Assembly (NCBI RefSeq): GCF_943193215.1
Contig: NZ_CALPDH010000025.1
Span: 1-64,000, forward strand
DNA length: 64,000 nt
Direction: 5' to 3'
Source: Acetatifactor aquisgranensis
Lineage (GTDB): Bacteria > Bacillota > Clostridia > Lachnospirales > Lachnospiraceae
Of this stretch, positions 1 to 7,063 are shown one piece after another (the first letter of the stretch is position 1; each line of letters starts with the position of its first letter). Position numbers and translations under genes: made by a program. The notes below the pieces were generated by a model. That model saw only the letters and a list, made by a program, of their open reading frames with translations. It ran no database searches and was not told the DNA's origin.

Positions 1-8
1 GGATACGG

Positions 9-81
9 GCAGTTTCAAAAAGATGGGGATAAAAATATCTTAAGGATAAGCAAGTTTATCCTTAAATTAAGATAAACTGCC
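9..81. repeat. nested inverted repeat at left edge
   Basis: AAGGATAA (42-49) faces TTATCCTT (56-63) across a 6-nt loop. Outside it GGCAGTTT (9-16) faces AAACTGCC (74-81). No T-run follows, so this is a stem-loop of unknown role rather than a clear terminator. It may be a transposon or integrative-element end, given the debris that follows. Confidence 0.35.
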
Positions 82-223
82 TATTCCGCCATGGATAACT
101 ATGTTCACAGCCATGGTCTTGTAAGCAGTCCAATAAGCACCGGAACGGACATAAATGCCTATTGTTTGCGGCGGAAAGATGTGCTATACTCAGGGCAATA
201 AATTATTGTTGGAGGAAATGCAG

Positions 224-655
224 ATGGACAGGGCATATACAGGTTATAATATTGACGGTTGGTATATTCAGCTTCCGCAAGAATGGAAAATGACAGTAGA
301 TAAGGAAAGCGGACAAATAATTTTTGATGATGAAGAAACGGTTAATATCTATATTTCAACTTTTAATTTTGTAAGACCGGAAACAGGGGAAATAGCAAGT
401 GCAGAAACGGTATCTTCAATCGTTTTGCAGGCTTTAAACTTACAGGGAGCTGAGGAATGCAAGCACTTTTCTAAATACTATCCAGAAGGCTTTCTTGCAC
501 ATATATACAAAAGCATAACAACTGATGGTTATATAATGATTGCCTGTATAGTCTGTACAGAGGGACATTCTTTTTCGTTTTATGTTGTAGGAGACGAGGA
601 TATAAATTTTGAAAACTATATCCAGCATGTCAATTCTGTTGAACGAGATTTATAA
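224..655 (+). CDS. hypothetical protein, low-GC orphan
   Basis: A 143-residue protein that I do not recognise. An ATG at 224 was chosen because GGAGG at 211-215 lies 8 nt before it; the frame is open upstream to 155 but has no ribosome site there. The sequence is acidic with alternating beta-like segments, no signal peptide and no membrane segment. Base composition is clearly AT-richer than the genes from 3500 onward, suggesting acquisition by transfer. It stands alone: recombinase and nuclease debris follows on its right. Function cannot be stated. Confidence 0.6.
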   Translation: MDRAYTGYNIDGWYIQLPQEWKMTVDKESGQIIFDDEETVNIYISTFNFVRPETGEIASAETVSSIVLQALNLQGAEECKHFSKYYPEGFLAHIYKSITTDGYIMIACIVCTEGHSFSFYVVGDEDINFENYIQHVNSVERDL

Positions 656-658
656 CAC

Positions 659-799
659 TTACTGAGCGTTTTCCTCTTGGCGGTCAGTTTGGCATACTCT
701 GTTTTCCATGCCTTTGTCGGGACTCCAGCCCTGTGCGGGGGCTGTGGCGGCGTTCTGGGCGGCCTGCCCGTCCAGTATGCGGCGGGTACGGTCGGTCAT
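659..799 (-). pseudogene. short reading-frame fragment, mobile-element debris
   Basis: A 46-codon minus-strand frame begins MTDRTRRILDGQAAQNAATA and ends with a TAA at 659-661. Its polar, Ala/Gln-rich character resembles the tails of proteins carried on integrative elements, but I cannot name a family. It abuts the recombinase scrap on the other strand, so it is probably the end of a gene cut by rearrangement. Confidence 0.25.
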
Positions 800-803
800 T
801 ACA

Positions 804-944
804 GTTTTTCAAGGAATGGTGACCAAGCGCATATCAGACGAGCGTTTCACGGAGCTTTCGGCAGACTACGAAGCCGAGCAAAAGGAACTGAAAGAGAAGG
901 CCGCCGCTTTGCAGGGCGAGCTTTCAAGGACACTGGAAGCCATA
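804..944 (+). pseudogene. large serine recombinase fragment (coiled-coil region)
   Basis: The frame through 816 reads MVTKRISDERFTELSADYEA, then a Glu/Lys-rich helix. This is characteristic of the C-terminal coiled-coil segment of large serine recombinases (TnpX/Tn4451-like, the region before DUF4368) carried by Firmicutes integrative elements. Only about 45 residues survive; the catalytic resolvase domain, zinc ribbon and start codon are absent. It is a relic showing that an integrative element once occupied this site. Confidence 0.6.
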
Positions 945-1000
945 ATCGTAAAAATTATAGACTGGGAACCTGTCTTTAGATTCCCGGCCTGCAGTTTTGT

Positions 1001-1573
1001 CTATGCACTTCTATCAGCTTTCAGTTGTTTTACTTCGTCAAGAGGAAGTCCTGCATATTCCGCAATTTTTTCAAGTGTCAGCATTCCATCTGCCAACATT
1101 CTTTTAGCAGTATTTATTGCCCCTTCTTTTACACCCTCTTGTAAAGATTCTTTTCTCATATCCTCCATGACTTTGCACATGATTAAAATGCCCTCCTTAC
1201 TTTCCTTGAAAAAACGAACTCTGTCTGCCAGTGTCCCATAATACATATCTGCCGCATTAGTACATGAAAAATCATGCATGAGTTTTCCGATTGGCGTATC
1301 TCCACGATAGGCACCGTTTACATACAGTATATGTGAACCGTCCTCAAATCTTTCACCGGTTCCTAAGAAGCACCTCTCAATCGGATAGAGCGGCAGCCCT
1401 TTTCCTATCACATCATTTTCTGTGATGAACACAATCCATGTTTCTGGAAGATTGTCAAAATCATCACCTTTCTTCAAAAGGGTTGCGTCCATCATGCTGG
1501 AATTATACCTTGCCCTTTTTCTCCCGGCTCCTTTATCGGCTCGTTGGATTTCCACATAATTCCGACATCTGAA
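1001..1573 (-). pseudogene. Rpn/PD-(D/E)XK nuclease family transposase, N-terminally truncated
   Basis: About 190 residues of the recombination-promoting nuclease family, which in Lachnospiraceae are usually around 300 residues. The frame retains the end of the nuclease core (YVEIQR corresponds to the Glu-X-Gln/Lys motif), followed by the conserved stretches SSMMDATLL, ITENDVIGKG, ILYVNGAYRG and IGKLMHDFSC and a helical tail. The preceding catalytic Asp region is missing: a stop codon lies just before residue FRCRNY and nothing homologous continues. Without the first part of the PD-(D/E)XK fold the protein should be inactive. A second, intact family member lies at 2252-3205. Confidence 0.75.
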
Positions 1574-1669
1574 TTATCTGGAGATACAGAGGACGGACAG
1601 CCTGGACCGTTAATGGGAATTTACACCGATGATTTAGAGAACTGTATGCTTGTTTTTCCAAAGCAATAA
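1556..1669 (+). pseudogene. C-terminal reading-frame scrap
   Basis: The plus-strand frame reads DTEDGQPGPLMGIYTDDLEN and ends at a TAA at 1667-1669. Composition is protein-like but there is no start codon or ribosome site of its own. It probably represents the end of a gene whose 5' part was lost at the junction with the truncated nuclease gene. No family recognised. Confidence 0.25.
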
Positions 1670-1714
1670 TTCCAGTTTAGCGGTCTAATACTTGTGAGTT
1701 GAAAGTTTGTACCA

Positions 1715-1975
1715 TTATGAAACCAGAGAATCCCATTGATCATCTGGTTCTTCCTGCCACTCCTGAATTATTCGTGTTATGCGTAATTCCGGCTTTTGGC
1801 CTAAAACGATCTCCATATGCACGTCCCCGCTGCCGTTAAGGGCGTCCAGCATTTCAAGCGCAGGGACAGAGAGGAAATACCTGTCCAGCAGGAACAGGGA
1901 ATCCCCAAAGGCTTCACCCCGTCACCAACGAGGACATGGAAGCCTTATCTGCTCCACTAACGCGTCATCATTCAC
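1715..1975 (-). pseudogene. hypothetical protein gene broken by one nonsense codon
   Basis: A single minus-strand frame from about 1975 to a TAA at 1715-1717 is interrupted only by a TGA at 1922-1924. Before the stop it reads VNDDALVEQIRLPCPRW; after it, about 68 residues continue in the same frame (RYFLSVPALEMLDALNGSGD, GQKPELRITRIIQEWQEEPD). Such continuity marks a recently inactivated small gene. No family recognised; its place beside recombinase debris suggests mobile-element cargo. Readthrough cannot be excluded from sequence. Confidence 0.45.
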
Positions 1976-2003
1976 ACGCTATCAACCCCCTTCTTTGAAA
2001 TAT

Positions 2004-2207
2004 TCACGGATATAATCTAAACATAGTTACCCAGTACTTATAAACAAACTCTGTTTGCATCTGTTGATTATCTATCATCAAATATCCCGATTTCCCCGCC
2101 TGTGCTTTGCGTGACACAATGCCCTCGATATAGTCGGCAAGGTAAAGTTGCCTGACTAAAGCCCGACCCGTCCGGCAGTCAGCCGGATAGGGAACGGCAA
2201 AATTATC
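2004..2207 (-). pseudogene. hypothetical C-terminal fragment
   Basis: An open minus-strand frame of 67 codons (for example QLYLADYIEGIVSRKAQAGK and IDNQQMQTEFVYKYW) starts directly after an in-frame TGA, lacks a plausible start and ends with a TGA at 2004-2006. The amino-acid pattern is that of a real protein end, but I do not recognise the family. Regarded as further debris between the two nuclease genes. Confidence 0.3.
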
Positions 2208-2251
2208 TCACATGAGCAAAGCGCCAGGGACAATAATAGTCCATGGCGTTT

Positions 2252-3205
2252 TCATAATTGCCGTTCCAGCATGTCCATATACTTTTGCCGTTCGTTCTCC
2301 GGGACTTTCAGCGCCGTCATAGCCTGCTCAATGGTCAGGTTCATTGTTTCCATAAGGTTTTTAATAGAGACCAAAATCCCTTTTGCAACGCCCCTTTCCT
2401 CAACACCCTTGCCCAGATTGCACATGACCGACACCTCCCTTTCCATCGTCTGCGTCATTTGTATGCCGTAATCGTCCTGCAAGATTTTCCGCTTCTCCGC
2501 CTCGCTGGTTTCATTGGAGAGAAGCACGTCCAGCATTCGCAGTACGCCGTCATAGTTTTCCCCATCCGACCCGCCAAGACATAGCATGATGATGGACAAC
2601 AAATCATAATTCCTGACCGGTTCCGTGGCGTCGCCTACCAGGTGCTCCTCCAACAGCCGATATCGGGTTATGGTGTTCTCCCGAACCTTTGGCGGATTCA
2701 TACAAATCCAGATGGAATAGACCTTTTTGATTTTCTCGTAGTGAGAGCCAGTGAACTCCCTCCCATGCTGGGAAGAAATCATACGACAACAATAGTATAT
2801 GCCGCGCTTTATCAGCGGATAGCCGGGATAAAAATCGTTCTGCGCCTCTACGTTGACGATGAGGGCAATCCCTTCCTCGGAGCCTGGGACGATGCCACGG
2901 AAACGAATGTCATAGGTGACCGTCCCTTCGCGCACCGATTTGTCCTCGGTGTCCATGCCGCTGATGATGGTACCGCCCTCGTCCGGCAGCACCGGAACGG
3001 CAGACACCTGGGGTTGGCCTTCTATATACTTCTCGGCAATGTCATTGACATCGCAGTCCTTGTATTCTTCCAGACAGGATTTCATAATCCGCGCCAGAAT
3101 TACCTTTTCAGACAGAACACGTTTGCAGGCGGCATCGTAGCCCCCACTGTCGTCCGTGACGTGCAGCCCTTGCGCGATTGTCGTTTCTCCGTCCACCGTC
3201 CTCAC
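2252..3205 (-). CDS. PD-(D/E)XK nuclease family transposase (Rpn-like)
   Basis: A 317-residue protein of the Rpn/PD-(D/E)XK nuclease-transposase family, which promote DNA cleavage and RecA-independent recombination in characterised members. The core shows TYDIRF (catalytic Asp) near residue 98 and LIVNVEAQND (Glu-X-Gln) near 117, followed by FYPGYPLIKRGIYYCCRMIS. A C-terminal helical region carries the small Thr/Glu-rich tail typical of the family. The start is uncertain: GTG at 3203-3205 or GTG at 3194-3196, the latter sitting very close to AGGTGAGG. It lies in a mobile-DNA graveyard and no partner gene is adjacent. Confidence 0.7.
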   Translation of the reverse strand: MRTVDGETTIAQGLHVTDDSGGYDAACKRVLSEKVILARIMKSCLEEYKDCDVNDIAEKYIEGQPQVSAVPVLPDEGGTIISGMDTEDKSVREGTVTYDIRFRGIVPGSEEGIALIVNVEAQNDFYPGYPLIKRGIYYCCRMISSQHGREFTGSHYEKIKKVYSIWICMNPPKVRENTITRYRLLEEHLVGDATEPVRNYDLLSIIMLCLGGSDGENYDGVLRMLDVLLSNETSEAEKRKILQDDYGIQMTQTMEREVSVMCNLGKGVEERGVAKGILVSIKNLMETMNLTIEQAMTALKVPENERQKYMDMLERQL

Positions 3206-3570
3206 CTACTTTCGTTTCATTTTACCACAGCTTCGCCAAAGCGTCCACTACTTTTCCAAAGGGCAAAGGCAGGAAGCCGAATTTTTCATCAAGCCAAAAA
3301 TTTCACCCAAACTTCACACCGACCTCACACCGACTTCAACCCGCTCCTTTATCCTTATCCCATCAAGAGGGAACACCCTTAAGACAACAGCAATCCGAAC
3401 CCCTCCGAAAAGGTCCATGGACAGGAACGCAGCCGAAAGAACCGCAAGCGCGATTGCAGCCAGAATCCATCCAGAGCAGGCGCGGTTCCGGAAGGCAAGC
3501 CAAACGAAAGCGCCTGGAACCCCAGGGAGCGGACGGGCACTGCGGCAACAAAAAGAAGGAGATAACGCTT
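3206..3570. other. intergenic region without recognised gene
   Basis: This 365-nt stretch separates the minus-strand nuclease gene from the plus-strand exporter operon. It should hold both promoters, but no convincing -35/-10 pair was found. A short direct repeat (CACACCGAC twice, near 3326-3345) is visible. Reading frames across it have no recognisable protein features. Confidence 0.4.
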
Positions 3571-3723
3571 ATGTTTTTAGGTCTGGAATGGTACTGGTGG
3601 CTCGTGATCCTGGCAGTCCTGGCGATCTCTGTGCCCTGCAAAGTGAAGTTCATGAAATGGTGGGCCAGGCAGGAAAAGAGCAAGAAGAAAGAACAGCGCG
3701 GGAAATGGGGGGATGAGGAATGA
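3571..3723 (+). CDS. 50-residue single-span membrane protein, first gene of exporter operon
   Basis: A small protein beginning MFLGLEWYWWLVILAVLAIS: one hydrophobic helix (residues about 8-22), then a Lys/Arg-rich cytoplasmic tail (KFMKWWARQEKSKKKEQRGK) and an acidic end. GGAGA at 3558-3562 precedes the ATG. Its stop overlaps the start of the ATPase gene (ATGA at 3720-3723), which implies translational coupling and equal dosage. No database family is known to me. An accessory subunit or regulator of the transporter is an inference from coupling and topology. It is easily missed because longer frames read through it from upstream. Confidence 0.65.
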   Translation: MFLGLEWYWWLVILAVLAISVPCKVKFMKWWARQEKSKKKEQRGKWGDEE

Positions 3724-4568
3724 TCGAAGTAAAAGACCTGACTTTTTCCTACGGGAAAGACAAGGATGCGCTGCACGGCCTGAACTTCACCGTAGGGGAC
3801 GGAGAAATCTTCGGCTTCCTGGGGCCCAACGGTTCCGGGAAGTCCACCACCCAAAAGATACTCACGAGCATCCTGAAAGGCCATGGCGGCAGCGTGACCC
3901 TCTTCGGAAAGGACTTAAGGAGCGCCCATACACAGGAATTTTTCCGGAAAATCGGCGTCCTGTTCGAGTTCCCCTATCTGTATACCAATTTAAGCGCCCT
4001 TGACAATCTACGTTATTTCGCTTCTTTCTATCCCAAAGAGCAGCTGCGGGATCCGGAGGAGCTACTGGAGGAGCTGGAATTCAAGCGGGATTTCCTGCGG
4101 AAGCCTGTTTCCTCTTATTCCAAGGGCATGCGGCAGCGGGTCAGCATGGCCAGGGCCCTGATCAGCAACCCCAGGCTCCTGTTCCTGGACGAGCCCATCA
4201 GCGGCCTGGACCCCACTGGAGCCGTGCTCTTCCGCAAGATCATCGAAAAGGAGCGCAAGAAAGGGACGACCATATTCGTCACCACCCACAATATGCTGGA
4301 CGCCGACCTGCTCTGCGACAGAGTGGCATTTCTCTCCAATGGGAATATCGCGGCCCTGGACACGCCCCGGAACCTGAAAGAGCGCAACAGCAACCGCAGC
4401 ATCGCGGTGTCCTATCTGTACCAGGGTAAGCGACGGGAAGCGACGATCACGGCTCCGGAGCTGAAAGGCGGCATCCCCTTTGCCTATGACGAAATCATCA
4501 GCATCCACTCCCAGGAGCCCACTCTGGAGGATATCTTCATCCAGTATACAGGAAGGAGGCTGACGTGA
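3720..4568 (+). CDS. ABC transporter ATP-binding protein (drug-export type)
   Basis: A 282-residue ABC ATPase driving an ABC-2 type exporter. Walker A is GPNGSGKST (about residues 38-46), the signature is SYSKGMRQR (about 133), Walker B is LLFLDEP (about 152), and the switch His lies in TTHNM. The C-terminal extension after residue 215 is typical of export ATPases such as the Rv2688c-like fluoroquinolone-export group. It overlaps the preceding 50-residue gene by 4 nt and the following permease gene by 1-4 nt, so all are co-translated. The substrate cannot be read from sequence. Confidence 0.85.
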   Translation: MIEVKDLTFSYGKDKDALHGLNFTVGDGEIFGFLGPNGSGKSTTQKILTSILKGHGGSVTLFGKDLRSAHTQEFFRKIGVLFEFPYLYTNLSALDNLRYFASFYPKEQLRDPEELLEELEFKRDFLRKPVSSYSKGMRQRVSMARALISNPRLLFLDEPISGLDPTGAVLFRKIIEKERKKGTTIFVTTHNMLDADLLCDRVAFLSNGNIAALDTPRNLKERNSNRSIAVSYLYQGKRREATITAPELKGGIPFAYDEIISIHSQEPTLEDIFIQYTGRRLT

Positions 4569-5560
4569 TGAATCGAGGATTCACCCAATTATTGAAAAAG
4601 GACTTCCGGCTCATGCTGTCAGGCAGGTTCTTCCTTCTGGTGCTTGGCTCCCTTGTCCTTTACTCCTGCTATATCCATTTCGTGTACGCGAAAGTGGACC
4701 AGGCAATCTATCCGGTCTATCTGTTGGATCCCCAGGGCCGCCGGACCGCAGCGTCCGACTACATAACTGTAGTGGACGGCAGAAAAGCCCTGGAGGCCGC
4801 CTGCGGGGACAGGTATTCCGTGGGCATCGACCTGTCCTCCGGGACGCCGGAATTCTACCTGCTCTCCTCCGGCGCCGGCACCGCCGACCATTACCGCACC
4901 ATCTGGGCGCAGGCAGTGCTTGAGGGAAATACGGAGGGACAGGCAGAAGTAATCGGCTCTAACAGCAGGGAGATGAAGAACCGTCGGGAAATCACCGCGG
5001 AATTCCTGTTCTTCGAGCTGTCGGCGGTGGGCTTCCTGGGTCTCGCCTCCCTGCTGTTCAAGGAAAAGCAGATGGGAGTCATCCGGGTGCACGGCATCCT
5101 TCCGGTGAACAGGACGATGTTCATCCTGTCGAAGCTGTCCGTGTTCCTGGTATCGGATTTGGCCTTTGCGGCGCTGCTGACAGTGATCAATCTGGGCCTG
5201 GGGCCGGGCGCCGCGGTTCTGCCGGCCGTGCTGCTCCAGGCGGGCATCCTGTCCCTGATCATGGCGCTGATCGGCTTTTTCTGCGCGGTAAGGCTGCCGG
5301 ACTTCAAGCAGTTTTCCCTGCTCTACCTGGTCCTTGCCGTTTTTATCACCACGCCTGTATTCCTGGCAGGCCAGACCGGCGTCTCAGGGGGCTGGATCGA
5401 CTTCCATCCCATGTACCATCTGTTCACGGCCATGAAAGGCGCGTATTTTTTGGCTCCCAACACCAAATTGCCCTACTATGCCGCCTGTCCGGGGACGATT
5501 CTCCTGCTGTTCCTTCTCGCCCACCGGACGCTGACCCGGGAAATGGCCAGGGAGGGATAG
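4568..5560 (+). CDS. ABC-2 type permease subunit 1
   Basis: About 330 residues with an N-terminal membrane anchor (FFLLVLGSLVLYSCYIHF), a large extracytoplasmic loop of about 110 residues, and five C-terminal membrane helices starting near residue 150. This matches fluoroquinolone-export permeases (Rv2686c type). AGGAGG at 4554-4559 is 8 nt from ATG 4568; an in-frame GTG at 4565 is an alternative start. It follows the ATPase gene with overlap. The partner permease gene at 5654 is damaged, so export by this system may be lost or altered. Confidence 0.75.
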   Translation: MNRGFTQLLKKDFRLMLSGRFFLLVLGSLVLYSCYIHFVYAKVDQAIYPVYLLDPQGRRTAASDYITVVDGRKALEAACGDRYSVGIDLSSGTPEFYLLSSGAGTADHYRTIWAQAVLEGNTEGQAEVIGSNSREMKNRREITAEFLFFELSAVGFLGLASLLFKEKQMGVIRVHGILPVNRTMFILSKLSVFLVSDLAFAALLTVINLGLGPGAAVLPAVLLQAGILSLIMALIGFFCAVRLPDFKQFSLLYLVLAVFITTPVFLAGQTGVSGGWIDFHPMYHLFTAMKGAYFLAPNTKLPYYAACPGTILLLFLLAHRTLTREMAREG

Positions 5561-5653
5561 GGCGGCAGCATCCGGAAGCTGTGACGTAACCAAAATATTG
5601 TCATGTACTGAAAAAAGACTGGTACGCGCCCATAGGCGCTAGGAGGAATATAG

Positions 5654-6457
5654 ATGAAAAGCTTAAAATATCAGCTGAAAAGCATCCGGCGGGACAAATT
5701 GTGCCTTCTGACCTTTCTGCTGCCAATCGTGGTGGGTCTGGCCATCAACCTGCTTTCCGGCGTGGATTTCGATTCCCTGGGGGAGACCTCTTTCGGCGTC
5801 CTGGAAGGCCAGATTTCCCAGGGGGCGGCTGCCTGGCTCCAGGCGAGCGGAACCGTCACCCGGTACGGCACGGAACAAGCCCTCCGGGAAGCGGTCAACG
5901 AGCCGTCCACCCAGATGATAGGCGTGCTGGAAGCAGGGGAGGGCATCCGCACGTTCCTGTCCGGCGACGAACTGGAAGTGACCCGGGTGACAGCCGACAC
6001 CCTGCCCCGGCTCTATGACAACCGGGCAAAAGAAGCCTGTTACCCCACCGCCATCCATCCGGCGTCCACTGAAAACGAGGGCCTGAAGTCCCTGCTGATC
6101 GTGATAACTTTGGTCACGGCCATGTTCATGGGATGCACCTTCAACGCCATGAACATCATCACCGAAAAAGAAGACGGAATTATCTTTATCAACCGGATAC
6201 TCCCGATGACAGCCGGGACCTATATGGTGCAAAAAATGCTTCTGGGGTTCCTGGGCGGGACGCTGTCCACTGTCCTGACAGCGTTGGTCTGCATGCGGAT
6301 CGCGCCGGCGCAGCTGCTTTCCCTGTTCCTGATTGTCCTTTTGTCCGCTTTTATCGCGGCGTTGACCCGCAGGAAGACGGCAGGCTCTATGCGGAATGGG
6401 GCTTCACCACCCGGGAACAGGCCGTGGAATGGTTCCTGCACTTCGGCAGAAAAGTGA
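5654..6457 (+). pseudogene. ABC-2 type permease subunit 2, C-terminally truncated by deletion
   Basis: The start is good (AGGAGG at 5641-5646 before ATG 5654). The first ~237 residues are an intact permease: N-terminal helix LLTFLLPIVVGLAINLL, extracytoplasmic loop, then helices LLIVITLVTAMFMGC, MLLGFLGGTLSTVLTAL and LLSLFLIVLLSAFIAAL. After LSAFIAAL (about 6362) the sequence stops being membrane-like. In another frame it becomes the tail of a WYL-domain regulator, while the permease frame runs on into about 30 basic junk residues. At least the last helix or two are lost. This is a deletion scar joining two formerly separate genes. Confidence 0.75.
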
Positions 6458-6528
6458 AAGTCCTGGGGCCGCCGGAGATGGTGGAGCGGATGAAAGCCGA
6501 ACTGGACGCCGCCCGGGATTTATACTGA
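6361..6528 (+). pseudogene. WYL-domain transcriptional regulator, C-terminal remnant
   Basis: The 55-codon frame after the deletion junction reads DGRLYAEWGFTTREQAVEWF, then HFGRKVKVLGPPEMVERMKA and a TGA at 6526-6528. This is the conserved C-terminal extension that follows the WYL domain in YafY/PafBC-type regulators: aromatic strand, then (F/L)G..V.VL.P..L...(L/I). No helix-turn-helix or WYL core remains and there is no start codon. It shows that the exporter operon was once followed by its likely regulator gene. Confidence 0.65.
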
Positions 6529-6545
6529 ACACAAATTTTTCCCGC

Positions 6546-6583
6546 AACATGACATACAGCTGTCATGTTTCAAATGTTATGAT
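6546..6583 (+). promoter_or_regulatory. perfect palindrome overlapping a candidate promoter
   Basis: AACATGACA (6546-6554) and TGTCATGTT (6561-6569) form a perfect 9-bp inverted repeat with the 6-nt centre TACAGC. A TATGAT -10 at 6578-6583 lies 17 nt after that centre, so the -35 position (6555-6560) falls inside the palindrome and is a poor match to consensus. This geometry suits an activator or repressor site controlling the DUF3795 gene. A site for the lost WYL regulator is inference. Confidence 0.55.
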
Positions 6584-6631
6584 AAGTGCCAGTTCCAAGT
6601 GGATATGAGACAAGAAACGGAGGTAACGAAC

Positions 6632-6907
6632 ATGGTTGATTCAAGATGCGGACTGCACTGCACCGGGTGCGGATACAAGGGGACATGCAACTGCGGCGGC
6701 TGTATCGAGACAGAGGGACACCCTTTTCACGGGGAATGCCCCGTAGCCAAATGCTGCCAGGAGAAAGGCTTCCTGCACTGCGGACAATGCCCGGACATCC
6801 CCTGCGACATGCTGACCGACTATTCCTGCGACCCGGAACACGGCGATACGCCCCATGGAGCCCGGATTGAGCAATGCCAAGCCTGGCACAGCACGGACAA
6901 TGCCTGA
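6632..6907 (+). CDS. DUF3795 domain-containing protein
   Basis: A 91-residue Cys-rich protein. Cysteines occur in pairs (CGLHCTGC, CNCGGC, CPVAKCC, CGQCPDIPC), matching the small DUF3795 family, proposed to bind metal or a cluster; its biochemical role is unknown. ATG 6632 is preferred over the upstream in-frame start at 6599 because AACGGAGG (6617-6624) precedes it by 7 nt and conserved family sequence begins with DSRCGLHC. It follows the 6546 palindrome and is the first gene behind that candidate promoter. Cytoplasmic, no signal peptide. Confidence 0.75.
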   Translation: MVDSRCGLHCTGCGYKGTCNCGGCIETEGHPFHGECPVAKCCQEKGFLHCGQCPDIPCDMLTDYSCDPEHGDTPHGARIEQCQAWHSTDNA

Positions 6908-7063
6908 CCCCATACAGAACCAAAGCATCAGGCTCAAGGACGCATTGCCCGAAACCCTGCCTTTCCTCTGCCGCTTACCGCCAGATGCCCAAACCTGACA
7001 TCGGGGCCCAAGAGCAGCAAAAAACAGCGCCAACACCAGAAACAAACGAAAGGAAGAGCAAAA

